From positions 1-64,000 of the forward strand of contig NZ_JAHVHW010000006.1 of NCBI RefSeq assembly GCF_019802055.1: 64,000 nt of DNA, in the 5' to 3' direction. This DNA comes from Ferrimonas balearica. GTDB lineage: Bacteria; Pseudomonadota; Gammaproteobacteria; Enterobacterales; Shewanellaceae. Below, piece after piece: positions 7,327 through 16,010 of the stretch. Each line of letters starts with the position of its first letter. Within the stretch, counting starts at the first letter, position 1. Both the position numbers and the translations under genes were made by a program. The notes below the pieces were generated by a model. It was given only the letters and a program-made list of their open reading frames with translations, ran no database searches and was not told the origin of the DNA.

Positions 7327-9792
7327 ATGCCATCGCCTCAGGCTGCTTCCTCCTTAACGGCCGCTGATACTTCGGAACAGGGCCAGCAACAGCTGCTGTT
7401 CCGAATCGCACAGCTCGCCTCTGAGGCCAGTGCCCCCCACGCTTTTTGCCAGAGCCTGTTTGCGCTGCTGGAGGCTTACCTGCCAGCCCGTAATGGGTTT
7501 CTCGCTCTGCTTGATGACGGCGCCCCCCGACTGCTCTGGTGTCAGGACAGTCGCATGCCCATACCGCCTGACAGCCTGCGTCATGGATTGACCGACATGC
7601 TGCTGAAGCGTCGCCGCTCCATGCTGCTGCATCAGGTGGAGATTAGCTCCATGCTCAGTCGTGGTCAGATCCGCCTGTTAGGGGCGCTTCCTGACAGCTG
7701 GCTCGGGGTTGTACTGGAGCACGACAACCGGGTCCTTGGCGCGCTGGTGGTACAGAGCTACGACAAGCAGCGATACACCGCAGGTCACCTGACTCTCCTC
7801 AACAACCTCGCGCCCTTTATCGCGCTGAGTCTGAAGCAGCAGCTTGAACGCCGCCCCACGCTCAACTCAACCACAGGACCGGAACGGTCCGATAAGGTCC
7901 TGTCGGTGCTTTACCGCATTACCGAACTGAGCCAATCCAGCGCGCCACTGCCTGAGTTGTATGCCGGCTTCCACCAGTTGATCGGCGAACTGCTGATGGC
8001 AGACAACTTCTATGTCGCCCTGCTGGATGACGACGGGAATCACCTGCATTTCCCCTACTCCCGAGATGCTCACTCAGTGATCCCGGAATCCCGCCCTCTG
8101 GGCCAGGGGGTTACCGAATATCTGCTGCGTCAGAACGAACCCATACTGCTGAACTTTGAGCAGATGGAACGGTTGGCGGAACAGCAGGAGATTGCCCGCT
8201 TGGGGCGCCTGTCCCAGTGCTGGCTTGGTGCCCCCCTGTGCCACGACGGCGTGCCACTGGGCGCTCTGGTACTCCAGGACTACGTTAATCCCACCGCCTA
8301 TGGTGATGAGGAACTCAGGTTGATCGGCTACCTGGCGCACCATATTGCAGGGGTGATCCGCTGGCGTCGAGCAGCCGAACGACTCTCGAACAACCAGCAA
8401 ACCCTGGAGCGGGCGGTCGAGCAGCGCACCCAGGCACTTCAACATGAGATCAAAGAGCGACTCCGGATGGAGTCTCAGCTGCGCCACGATGCGCTGCATG
8501 ATGAACTTACCGGCCTGCCCAACCGCAGTCTGATCATGCAACGCCTGCATCAGGTGCTGTCCATCAAGGCGCGGGATCCCAACTTCCACTACGCCCTGCT
8601 GTTTCTGGATCTGAATCGTTTCAAAGTGATCAACGACTCCCTGGGACACCTCACCGGGGATCGGCTGCTCGCCCAGGTGGCGACCCGTCTGAGTGGCTGC
8701 GTCCGGGGCTCCGATACCGTGGCCCGCCTGGGTGGGGATGAGTTTGCCATTTTGCTGGAACACCTCAGCTGCGATGACGATGCGCTGCAAAGCGCTGCGC
8801 GGATCCAGGCGGTACTCGCCAAGCCGTTCCACATCGATGGCGAAGAGATCTACAGCGGCAGCAGCATCGGTATCGCCTTTGGCTTGAGCCAATACCAAAC
8901 CCCAGTGGAGCTATTGCGGGATGCCGATGTGGCGATGTACCGGGCTAAACAAACCCACCGTCCTGTCCCCATCGTGTTCGACAACAGCATGCGTGAGGCC
9001 GCCCAGCACCGAATGAAGCTGGAGAATGAACTGCAGCGTGCCCTGGAGCTGGAACAGTTTGAGGTGCATTACCAGCCGGTCTGGAACCTGGCCACGGAGC
9101 AGTTGATTGGCTTTGAGGCGCTGGTTCGCTGGCGCCATCCTGAGCGAGGCCTGTTGCTGCCCGGCGACTTTATTGAACTCATGGAGGAAACCCACCAGAT
9201 CCTGCCGCTGGATCGCTGGGTACTGAATCAGGCGTGCATGCAGTTTTCCCAGTGGCAGCGCAAGTATCCCCGTCTCGCCAGAGTTGGGGTCAGCGTCAAC
9301 CTCAGTTCCGAGTGGTTTAACCGGGCCGACAGCCTGGATGTGGTGATGCAGTCCCTGAAACAGTCCGGCCTCTCCCCCCATTCGCTGCTGATTGAGATCA
9401 CCGAGCGCTCGCTGCTTCATCAACCGGACCAGGCCGCCAATGTGCTGCGCCAGCTGCGACGCCTTGGGATCCGCCTGATGATGGATGATTTTGGCACCGG
9501 CTACTCCAGCTTGAGCTACCTGCACCGCCTGCCCCTGGATGTGGTGAAAGTAGATCACAGCTTTGTCAGCCGCCTGCATCAGGACTCCCGGGCCGAAGCG
9601 GTGATCTCCGCCATTCTGAACCTCGCCACCGCCCTGGGGATGAAAGTGAACGCCGAGGGCATCGACAATCCCAAGCACGTTGAAAAGCTCAAAGAGATGG
9701 GGTGCCACTACGGTCAGGGCTATCACCTGGGTCGACCTCTGCCGGCAGAGCGAGTCAGCGACTTTCTTGCTGGAAAAAGCACCACACACTAG
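7327..9792 (+). CDS. GAF-GAF-GGDEF-EAL cyclic-di-GMP enzyme
   Basis: This 821-residue cytoplasmic protein has two tandem GAF-like sensor domains (about 25-175 and 195-345), a short coiled coil (about 350-385), a GGDEF diguanylate cyclase domain (about 390-550) and an EAL phosphodiesterase domain (about 560-815). The GGDEF motif is intact (RLGGDEFAIL, near 468), with an inhibitory RGSD site five residues before it. The EAL site is also intact (GFEALVRWRHP, with DDFGTGYSS). Both activities are therefore possible. There is no membrane segment, and the GAF ligands cannot be told. The ribosome binding site before the ATG is weak. A membrane-anchored protein gene follows 51 bases downstream. Confidence 0.92.
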   Translation: MPSPQAASSLTAADTSEQGQQQLLFRIAQLASEASAPHAFCQSLFALLEAYLPARNGFLALLDDGAPRLLWCQDSRMPIPPDSLRHGLTDMLLKRRRSMLLHQVEISSMLSRGQIRLLGALPDSWLGVVLEHDNRVLGALVVQSYDKQRYTAGHLTLLNNLAPFIALSLKQQLERRPTLNSTTGPERSDKVLSVLYRITELSQSSAPLPELYAGFHQLIGELLMADNFYVALLDDDGNHLHFPYSRDAHSVIPESRPLGQGVTEYLLRQNEPILLNFEQMERLAEQQEIARLGRLSQCWLGAPLCHDGVPLGALVLQDYVNPTAYGDEELRLIGYLAHHIAGVIRWRRAAERLSNNQQTLERAVEQRTQALQHEIKERLRMESQLRHDALHDELTGLPNRSLIMQRLHQVLSIKARDPNFHYALLFLDLNRFKVINDSLGHLTGDRLLAQVATRLSGCVRGSDTVARLGGDEFAILLEHLSCDDDALQSAARIQAVLAKPFHIDGEEIYSGSSIGIAFGLSQYQTPVELLRDADVAMYRAKQTHRPVPIVFDNSMREAAQHRMKLENELQRALELEQFEVHYQPVWNLATEQLIGFEALVRWRHPERGLLLPGDFIELMEETHQILPLDRWVLNQACMQFSQWQRKYPRLARVGVSVNLSSEWFNRADSLDVVMQSLKQSGLSPHSLLIEITERSLLHQPDQAANVLRQLRRLGIRLMMDDFGTGYSSLSYLHRLPLDVVKVDHSFVSRLHQDSRAEAVISAILNLATALGMKVNAEGIDNPKHVEKLKEMGCHYGQGYHLGRPLPAERVSDFLAGKSTTH

Positions 9793-9843
9793 ACCCATTT
9801 CGCTAAACTGCTTGCTACATTTTGCCAACATTGCGAGTGTGTC

Positions 9844-10443
9844 ATGCCCTGGAGCAGATGGAGCCTGTTCCCCTTGTTGGCCGGAGTACTGTGGCTCGGA
9901 GTGGCCACGCTGCTGCCCCGGCTGAATCCCCCATCGCTGATCCCACACTACGCCGCTCAGCCGGAGAGAACGCCGATCCCCTCTCCCGGCCATCGGGGCC
10001 GCATCACACCGGCCGATCACGACTTCGAAATGCTTGCTCAGGCTTACCGACGTCAAACGGATGTCCTTGAGTACCAGGGGCGGGTCTGGCTGGCTGACGA
10101 CGATGGCCGCTCACTCAATGGCTTTGTCGCCATCGCCGAACTCCCCACGCCACAAGCGATGGGGGAAACCATTCAAACCTGGTGGCAACGCTTCTACCAG
10201 GACACCCGCTGGGGCGACTGGAGCCAGGATTGGCTGAAACCGGAATGGCTGGGCGAACTGGCGGAGCCTCTGGGACACGCCCTCACCTGTCGTGAGCGAC
10301 GCTGTATGGTGGGCCACGACTTTGACAGCGAAGGGGAGTGGCAAAGGGCCATCGAAACCCTGAAGCAGCGTCTGCCCCGTCATGTGGAGCTGCGGGAGTT
10401 TCGTACCCCGTCCCACGCCCTGCTGGTCTTTACCCGCTATTGA
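9844..10443 (+). CDS. Membrane-anchored protein of unknown function
   Basis: I do not recognise this 199-residue protein. It has an uncleaved-looking N-terminal membrane segment (WSLFPLLAGVLWLGVATLLP, about 6-25) and then a soluble, probably periplasmic, domain rich in Trp and Arg. Two cysteines lie close together (CRERRC, about 150-155). The gene lies 51 bases after the GGDEF-EAL gene with no terminator between them, and the shared terminator follows, so the two are probably co-transcribed. It may act with the cyclic-di-GMP enzyme, but nothing in the sequence proves that. Confidence 0.62.
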   Translation: MPWSRWSLFPLLAGVLWLGVATLLPRLNPPSLIPHYAAQPERTPIPSPGHRGRITPADHDFEMLAQAYRRQTDVLEYQGRVWLADDDGRSLNGFVAIAELPTPQAMGETIQTWWQRFYQDTRWGDWSQDWLKPEWLGELAEPLGHALTCRERRCMVGHDFDSEGEWQRAIETLKQRLPRHVELREFRTPSHALLVFTRY

Positions 10444-10448
10444 GCCAT

Positions 10449-10476
10449 AAAAAAACCCGCCGTCAGGCGGGTTTTT
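10449..10476. terminator. Bidirectional terminator between convergent genes
   Basis: AAAACCCGCC-GTCA-GGCGGGTTTTT lies between the unknown membrane-anchored gene on the plus strand and sdaA on the minus strand, with A and T runs suiting both directions. Confidence 0.9.
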
Positions 10477-10489
10477 CGATGATGCCGTC

Positions 10490-11854
10490 TTAGCAGACGT
10501 TCAGCACCTTGATGGCCAGACCGCCACGGGAGGTCTCGCGGTATTTCGGGTGCATGTCCTTACCGGTCTCGTACATGGTGGCGATCACCTTATCCAGAGA
10601 CACACAGGGCTCGGAGTTACGACGCATCGCCATACGAGTGGAGTTGATCGCTTTTACGGAAGCGATGGCGTTACGCTCGATGCAGGGCACCTGAACCTGG
10701 CCGGCAACCGGGTCACAAGTCAGACCCAGGTGGTGCTCCATGGCGATTTCCGCCGCGATGCACACCTGAGACGGGCTGGCGCCCATCAGTTCTGCCAGAC
10801 CCGCGGCCGCCATGGAGCAGGCCACGCCCACTTCACCCTGACAACCTACTTCCGCGCCGGAGATGGAGGCGTTCATCTTGTACAGCGCACCCACCGCGCC
10901 CGCCGCCAGATAGAACTTGGTGTACTGCTTTACGCCCACCTTCTCGATGAACTTGTCGTAGTACGCCAGTACCGCCGGGATGATGCCCGCTGCACCGTTG
11001 GTCGGGGCAGTCACAACACGGCCGCCCGCTGCGTTCTCTTCAGAGGCAGCCAGAGCGAACATGTTCACCCAGTCGATGATTGCCATCGGGTCGTTGTTGG
11101 TGCGCTCGTTGGCGATCAACTGACGATGCAGGGCTGCGGCACGACGCGGCACCTTGAGCGGGCCAGCCAGCAGACCTTCGGTGGCGCAACCGCGCTCAAT
11201 GCACTCGCGCATCACGTTCCACACCTGGCCAAAGCCTTCGTAGATGTCAGACTCGCTGTGGTAGACCTTCTCGTTCTCCATCATCAGCGCGCTGATGCTC
11301 ATACCGGTTTCCTTACACAGAGCCAGCATGCTCTCTGCATCGGTAAAAGCGTACGGCAGCGGCTTCAGGTTGGCGTCCGGCTTACCAAAGTTCTCCTCCT
11401 CAACGATGGCGCCACCACCGATGGAGTAGTAAGTCTTGGAGTACGCCACTTCGTCACCGATGTAGGCGTGGATGCTCATGCCGTTTTCGTGCAGCGCCAG
11501 AGTGTCCTCGTGGAAGGTCACGGCGTCACGGGGGAAATCAACGGTGTGGCAGTGCATGCCTACCGGCAGACGCTCAGTCTGCTCTACCCGGCTAATAAAC
11601 TCAGGAATGCCATCAATGTCGACAGTCTCAGGGCTGTTGCCGCCCAGACCCATGATGATAGCGATGTCGGTGTGGTGGCCTTTACCGGTCAGGGACAGAG
11701 AGCCGTAGATATCCACACTGATGCGGGTCACATGACGCAGCTTCTCCATGGCGCGCAGGTCATCAATGAACTGCTTGGCCGCCTTCATGGGGCCAACGGT
11801 ATGGGAGCTGGAGGGACCAACACCGATTTTGAAGATATCAAACACACTGAACAT
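10490..11854 (-). CDS. sdaA: L-serine ammonia-lyase (iron-sulfur type)
   Basis: This enzyme deaminates L-serine to pyruvate and ammonia using an oxygen-labile [4Fe-4S] cluster. The 454-residue sequence matches the single-chain SdaA/SdaB enzymes: the beta domain opens with [20 protein letters not shown] (serine-binding GPSSSHT), and the alpha domain contains [14 protein letters not shown] and the cysteine-bearing stretches [27 protein letters not shown] and VPCIERNA. It lies downstream of the serine transporter sdaC in the same direction, with a hairpin terminator between that would reduce read-through. Whether it is the orthologue of SdaA or SdaB is not settled; sdaA is used as the generic symbol. 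Confidence 0.95.
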   Translation of the reverse strand: MFSVFDIFKIGVGPSSSHTVGPMKAAKQFIDDLRAMEKLRHVTRISVDIYGSLSLTGKGHHTDIAIIMGLGGNSPETVDIDGIPEFISRVEQTERLPVGMHCHTVDFPRDAVTFHEDTLALHENGMSIHAYIGDEVAYSKTYYSIGGGAIVEEENFGKPDANLKPLPYAFTDAESMLALCKETGMSISALMMENEKVYHSESDIYEGFGQVWNVMRECIERGCATEGLLAGPLKVPRRAAALHRQLIANERTNNDPMAIIDWVNMFALAASEENAAGGRVVTAPTNGAAGIIPAVLAYYDKFIEKVGVKQYTKFYLAAGAVGALYKMNASISGAEVGCQGEVGVACSMAAAGLAELMGASPSQVCIAAEIAMEHHLGLTCDPVAGQVQVPCIERNAIASVKAINSTRMAMRRNSEPCVSLDKVIATMYETGKDMHPKYRETSRGGLAIKVLNVC

Positions 11855-11880
11855 CAGGGCATTCCTCAGGAAACTAGGGG

Positions 11881-11908
11881 AAAAAAAGCCGGGGTCACTG
11901 ACCCCGGC
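11881..11908 (-). terminator. Intercistronic terminator between sdaC and sdaA
   Basis: On the minus strand GCCGGGGTCA and TGACCCCGGC form a 10-base-pair stem followed by seven T. It follows the sdaC stop by 20 bases and precedes the sdaA ATG by 27, so it should partly uncouple lyase from transporter expression. Confidence 0.85.
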
Positions 11909-11927
11909 CTAGGAGTCATAAGGTCGG

Positions 11928-13202
11928 TTAGAAGAAACCACCGACGATGGAGCTGATGGCGATGAGGCCCATCACAGTCACGAAGATGTTGGACAGCTTG
12001 CCGTCGTACTTCTTCATGGAAGGTACTTTCTTGATGGCGTACATCGGCATCAGGAACAGGATGGCGGCGATGAACGGCGCACCCAGGGACTCAATCATGC
12101 CCAGTACGGACGGGTTGATGATGGCCACACCCCATACGGAGAAGAAGAAGAAGGCCACCAGCGCGCGGTCGAATTTCTTCTCACCCATGCGCTCTACCGC
12201 TTTCGGAGCAGACTGCTTCACGATGCCAGCCAGACCCTCTTTGGCACCCAGGTAGTGACCGAAGAAGGAGGAGAAGATGGCCAGGAACGCTACCAGCGGA
12301 CCAACGTAGGAGATCAGTGCAGAGTCATGCACGTTCGCCAGGTAGCTCAGGATGGAGATGTTCTGAGCTTTGGCTTCAGCCAGCTGCTCCGGAGACAGTG
12401 CCAGTACGCAGCTGAATACGAAGAACATTACGAAGCCCAGCAGCATGCCAGAGGCGCGCATCAGGATGGCGTCGGACTTCTCAACGGCTTTCTCGCCGTG
12501 TGCTTTACGCTGAGCCAGAGCCATGGAGGAGATGGCCGGGCTGTGGTTAAAGGAGAAGATCAGCATCGGGATGGTCAGGTATACCGCCAGCAGCATGGCA
12601 TCCATGGACGGCATGGCGTCAACGCTCATGGCAGCCATAGACCAGTCAGGGATCAGGTATACGGACATGGCGAACAGGATGAACACCAGCGGGTAAACCA
12701 GCATCTCGGTAACCTTCAGCATCAGCTTCTGGCCCAGAATCATCACACCCATCATCATGCCAACCAGTACACCGGACAGCAGCCAGCGCGGCATGGAGGC
12801 CAGGCCCAACTGGTTCACCAGGAAGCTATCAACGGTGCTGGTGATGGCGTTGCCGTAAATCAGCACGATGGGGTAGATGGCGAAGAAGTACAGGAAGGTG
12901 ATCAGCCAACCAGCAGCTTTACCAAAGTGCGCTTCCACCACTTCGGTGATGTCCGCGTCTTTCTTGGGAGAGGACAGTACGAAACGGGCAAGGGCACGGT
13001 GAGACAGATAAGTCATGGGACCCACCAGCAGTACCATCAGGATCAGAGGCCAGAAGCCTTCCAGACCGGCACGGATTGGCAGGAAGAGTACGCCGGCACC
13101 AACAGCGGTACCGAACATGGACAGGGACCAGGTCAGGTCCTGCTTGGTAAAGCCCGACTTGGCAGCAGTCGGAGTGGCGGTTGCAGTGTTGTGGTTCTGC
13201 AT
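11928..13202 (-). CDS. sdaC: Serine transporter SdaC, HAAAP family
   Basis: SdaC imports L-serine with protons across the inner membrane. The 424-residue protein has about eleven hydrophobic segments and opens with [20 protein letters not shown] followed by [15 protein letters not shown], the HAAAP family signature. It is paired with the serine lyase gene downstream, so the two form a serine-to-pyruvate utilisation unit. A 267-base upstream region carries three CRP-like sites and a PdhR-like operator, which fits catabolite control of serine use. AATC-type spacing before the ATG gives no clear Shine-Dalgarno beyond AGGTGA. Threonine may be a secondary substrate. Confidence 0.94.
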   Translation of the reverse strand: MQNHNTATATPTAAKSGFTKQDLTWSLSMFGTAVGAGVLFLPIRAGLEGFWPLILMVLLVGPMTYLSHRALARFVLSSPKKDADITEVVEAHFGKAAGWLITFLYFFAIYPIVLIYGNAITSTVDSFLVNQLGLASMPRWLLSGVLVGMMMGVMILGQKLMLKVTEMLVYPLVFILFAMSVYLIPDWSMAAMSVDAMPSMDAMLLAVYLTIPMLIFSFNHSPAISSMALAQRKAHGEKAVEKSDAILMRASGMLLGFVMFFVFSCVLALSPEQLAEAKAQNISILSYLANVHDSALISYVGPLVAFLAIFSSFFGHYLGAKEGLAGIVKQSAPKAVERMGEKKFDRALVAFFFFSVWGVAIINPSVLGMIESLGAPFIAAILFLMPMYAIKKVPSMKKYDGKLSNIFVTVMGLIAISSIVGGFF

Positions 13203-13265
13203 TAGAAATCACCTATGAGTGTTCGAGTTAGCGGGGGCAAGAATAGGGATTTCCCCCGCCAAAAA

Positions 13266-13281
13266 CGTGATCAAAATCACT
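13266..13281. promoter_or_regulatory. CRP-like site proximal to sdaC
   Basis: CGTGA-TCAAAA-TCACT matches the CRP consensus TGTGA-N6-TCACA at eight of ten positions, in an A-rich context (AAAACGTGATC...). It is centred about 71 bases before the sdaC ATG. CRP control of sdaC is known in E. coli; binding here is inferred. Confidence 0.6.
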
Positions 13282-13296
13282 TCACAAAACGACTCG

Positions 13297-13312
13297 GGTG
13301 ACCAAGGTCACA
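13297..13312. promoter_or_regulatory. Second CRP-like site upstream of sdaC
   Basis: GGTGA-CCAAGG-TCACA matches the CRP consensus at nine of ten positions. Its centre is 31 bases, about three helical turns, from the proximal site, so the two lie on the same face of the DNA. Confidence 0.6.
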
Positions 13313-13342
13313 AATCCGATCCAAAGTGAACTTTTTTCAAGG

Positions 13343-13365
13343 ATTGGTATGACCATTTTACCAAT
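13343..13365. promoter_or_regulatory. PdhR/FadR-type operator upstream of sdaC
   Basis: ATTGGTATGACCAT resembles the PdhR operator core TTGGT-N3-ACCAA used by FadR-subfamily GntR regulators. It also forms a longer perfect inverted repeat, ATTGGTA...TACCAAT. Pyruvate is the PdhR effector and the product of serine deamination, which makes such control sensible. No gntR gene is in the window. Confidence 0.45.
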
Positions 13366-13392
13366 AAATGCAGTATCGAAAGCGTTTTTCAC

Positions 13393-13408
13393 TGTGATAT
13401 CGCTCACG
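13393..13408. promoter_or_regulatory. Third CRP-like site, sdaC/TSUP intergenic
   Basis: TGTGA-TATCGC-TCACG matches nine of ten CRP consensus positions. It is the farthest of three sites from sdaC. The neighbouring TSUP gene ends at 13470 and points into this region, so the only likely target is sdaC. Confidence 0.55.
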
Positions 13409-13469
13409 TGACAGACCATCTCGCCACATTAACTGCATTTAACCAGTGGTTTACGCTGATGAAACTTTA

Positions 13470-14261
13470 CTACAACATTAGTAGCCTAAGTCCCAGAATT
13501 GCCAGAAATGCCGCGAAGGCGCGTTGCAGGATGTGCCCTGGAAGTTTCATCGCCAAAGACGCCCCCACGCGGACAAACTGGGTGCTTGCCACCACTATCC
13601 CGATAAACGCTGGCAGATAAACGTACCCAAAGCTCCACTCTGGGAGTTGAGGTTGCCCCCAGCCACTGATCAGGTAGCTGGTCACACCGGAGAGGGCGAT
13701 AGGAAACGCCAGCGTCGCGGAAACACCGACGGCAGTGGTAATGGGCAGGGAACACCAGCGCAGGAAGGGTACGCTGATGGTCGCCCCACCAATACCAAAC
13801 ATGGAGGAGATGGTGCCAATCAGGCCGCCAGCCGTCGCCAGACCGGGCGTAGAGGGCAGCCCTCGGTCTGGATTGGGTCTCAGGCTGAACCACATCTGGG
13901 TAGCCACCAGCAACAGGAAAACCGCAAACAGGCGCTCCAGCAGTTCCCCGGGCAGCAAGGACGCCACCGAGCCGCCGGCAAAAGAGCCCAATATCACCCA
14001 GGGTACGAATCGTTTGACGATGGCCCAGTCCACATTCCCCCGCTTATTGTGGGCCCGAATACCACTGCTGGAGGTCACGACGATGGTGGCCAGCGAGGTA
14101 CCGATGGCCAGGTGGATCACCACATCCGGCGCCACTCCAAGCCAGGGCAGGACCGTCAGCAGCACCGGCACAATCACCAGGCCACCTCCAATCCCGAACA
14201 GGCCGGAAAGGATCCCGGCAAAGGCGCCCAGTCCCAGGTAGATCAATAGGGTCAATAACAT
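13470..14261 (-). CDS. TauE/SafE (TSUP) family membrane exporter
   Basis: TSUP proteins are inner-membrane permeases for sulfite, sulfoacetate and other organosulfur or small anions. The 263-residue protein has about eight hydrophobic segments in two similar halves, each opening with the family's glycine-rich motif: GAFAGILSGLFGIGGGLVIV (11-30) and GLIGTISSMFGIGGATISVP (about 150-169). It is transcribed toward the sdaC regulatory region and is unlikely to share its promoter. yjjX is divergent on the other side. No sulfur gene is adjacent, so the substrate cannot be named. Confidence 0.88.
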   Translation of the reverse strand: MLLTLLIYLGLGAFAGILSGLFGIGGGLVIVPVLLTVLPWLGVAPDVVIHLAIGTSLATIVVTSSSGIRAHNKRGNVDWAIVKRFVPWVILGSFAGGSVASLLPGELLERLFAVFLLLVATQMWFSLRPNPDRGLPSTPGLATAGGLIGTISSMFGIGGATISVPFLRWCSLPITTAVGVSATLAFPIALSGVTSYLISGWGQPQLPEWSFGYVYLPAFIGIVVASTQFVRVGASLAMKLPGHILQRAFAAFLAILGLRLLML

Positions 14262-14348
14262 AACGGCTCACTGCTGCGACGAATTTGCCGCCATTGTCGC
14301 AATGCACGTGGCAAAATAACACCCTACGACCCTCTCTCAGGAGCCTCC

Positions 14349-14900
14349 ATGTCTCACGCTGTTGTCGCCATTGCGTCCCACAACCCCGTCAAGATCCGCG
14401 CCGCGGAAGCCGCTCTGACAAAAAGCTTTTCTCAGCACCAATGGCAAAGTCGTGCTCATGACGTTCCCTCCGGTGTGGCCGACCAGCCGATGACCGAGAA
14501 GGAGACCCGAGACGGCGCCCTGAACCGGCTGGCCAATCTCAAGGGCGCAGAGCCCCATGCGGATTACTACGTCGCCTTTGAGGGAGGTTACGATAGGCTT
14601 GATGGCGTACCCTGTACCTTTGCCTACGTCGCCATCTGCGACGGCCAACGAACGCTGGTGGGTCGCAGTGCCGCCCTGCCCCTGCCAACCCGAATCGCCG
14701 AGCGACTGGAGGCAGGAGAGGAGTTGGGGCCGGTGATGGATGACGAGTTTCAGCAGCACAACATTAAACAGCAGGGCGGCGCCATCGGCATTCTGACCGG
14801 CGGCCTTCAGGATCGGGCCGGGATCTATCATGACACCCTGCTTCTGCTGCTGGCCCCCTACCGCTACCCAGAGCTCTATCCGCAACGTGACAAGGAGTGA
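14349..14900 (+). CDS. yjjX: Inosine/xanthosine triphosphatase YjjX
   Basis: YjjX hydrolyses ITP and XTP, keeping deaminated purines out of nucleic acids. The 183-residue protein matches the family: AIASHNPVKIRAAE at the N-terminus (nucleotide pocket), VPSGVADQPMTEKETRDGAL, YVAFEGG, and QQGGAIGILTGG followed by RAGIYHDTL near the C-terminus. CAGGAGCC lies before the ATG. The stop codon is 5 bases before the tas ATG, so the two genes form a short operon. Length agrees with the family. Confidence 0.92.
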   Translation: MSHAVVAIASHNPVKIRAAEAALTKSFSQHQWQSRAHDVPSGVADQPMTEKETRDGALNRLANLKGAEPHADYYVAFEGGYDRLDGVPCTFAYVAICDGQRTLVGRSAALPLPTRIAERLEAGEELGPVMDDEFQQHNIKQQGGAIGILTGGLQDRAGIYHDTLLLLLAPYRYPELYPQRDKE

Positions 14901-14905
14901 TCACC

Positions 14906-15943
14906 ATGCAGAGGAATCGATTGCCTCACAGTGAACTGAGCGTCAGCGCTCTGGGACTGGGCACCATGACCTTCGGGGAACAGAACACGCCCCAGGAAGC
15001 GTTTGAACAGATGGATCGCGCCCACGCTGCCGGGGTGAACTTTCTGGACGCCGCCGAGATGTACCCGGTGCCGCCCCGGCCCGAGACTCAGGGCAGCACC
15101 GAGACCATCATCGGCGACTACCTGCGTCAGCGGGGCAACCGGCATCAGTGGGTTATCGCCACCAAAGTGGCGGCACCCGGCGGTCCCTGTGACGGTCTGC
15201 GCCCTGATATGGCGCTGGACCGCCGAAACCTGTTTGCCGCCTGCGACGCCTCCCTGTCCCGGTTGGGCGTGGAGTGCATCGATCTCTACCAGATCCACTG
15301 GCCCCATCGTCACACCAACTTCTTTGGCCAACTGGGCTACGAGGCGCCGGAGCGGGAAAGCCTCACCCCCATACTGGAGACACTGACGGCATTGGAGGAT
15401 CTGGTGCGTGCCGGCAAGATCCGCCACATCGGCATCTCCAATGAAACCCCCTGGGGCGCGATGCAGTACCTCCATTTGGCGGACAAGCATGATCTCCCCC
15501 GCGCGGTGTCCATCCAGAATCCCTATAACCTGCTGAACCGCAGCTTCGAGGTCGGACTGGCTGAGATCGCCCACCGGGAATCCCTGCCCCTGCTCGCCTA
15601 CTCTCCTCTGGCGTTTGGCACCCTGTCTGGAAAGTACGCCAATGACCAGCGTCCGCCTGAGGCGAGGCTCACCCGGTTTGAGCGCTTCAAGCGCTACACC
15701 GGTCCCCAGGCCGAGGCCGCCATCAACGACTTCCTTAAGCTGGCACAGGAGGCCAACCTGAGCCCGGCACAGTTGGCACTGGCCTTTGTGCGCTGTCGCC
15801 CCTTTACTGCCAGCACCCTGATCGGCGCCACCACGCTGGCGCAGTTGGAGGAGAATCTGGCCAGTGTTGATCTGGCCTGGAGTACCGAACTGGAGGGCGC
15901 CCTGCAGGCGCTGGGCGAGCAGCACCGCTACCCTTGCCCCTGA
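14906..15943 (+). CDS. tas: NADP-dependent aldo/keto reductase Tas
   Basis: This 345-residue cytoplasmic oxidoreductase matches E. coli Tas. LGLGTMTFGEQN opens the barrel, DAAEMYPVPPRPETQGSTE holds the catalytic Asp and Tyr, KVAAPGG supplies the Lys, and QIHWPHR the His. The NADP-binding end has the expected STLIGATTLAQLEEN. The start is the ATG at 14906, with AAGGAG 8 bases upstream; the GTG at 14897 would overlap that ribosome binding site. The physiological substrate of Tas is unknown (in E. coli it suppresses a tyrosine auxotrophy). It follows yjjX by 5 bases. Confidence 0.92.
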   Translation: MQRNRLPHSELSVSALGLGTMTFGEQNTPQEAFEQMDRAHAAGVNFLDAAEMYPVPPRPETQGSTETIIGDYLRQRGNRHQWVIATKVAAPGGPCDGLRPDMALDRRNLFAACDASLSRLGVECIDLYQIHWPHRHTNFFGQLGYEAPERESLTPILETLTALEDLVRAGKIRHIGISNETPWGAMQYLHLADKHDLPRAVSIQNPYNLLNRSFEVGLAEIAHRESLPLLAYSPLAFGTLSGKYANDQRPPEARLTRFERFKRYTGPQAEAAINDFLKLAQEANLSPAQLALAFVRCRPFTASTLIGATTLAQLEENLASVDLAWSTELEGALQALGEQHRYPCP

Positions 15944-16010
15944 GTCTTGAAACCGGAAGGCGCATGACGCATGCTCTGCGCCCCCATCAGTACGGAATAG
16001 CCCGAACCCT

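Noticed and set aside
10550-11956. Plus-strand frame opposite sdaA
   Set aside because: Shadow of sdaA, whose Fe-S cysteines and serine-binding motif are intact.
12255-13205. Plus-strand frame opposite sdaC
   Set aside because: His/Gln/Gly-rich mirror translation with no domain; sdaC is a clear HAAAP transporter.
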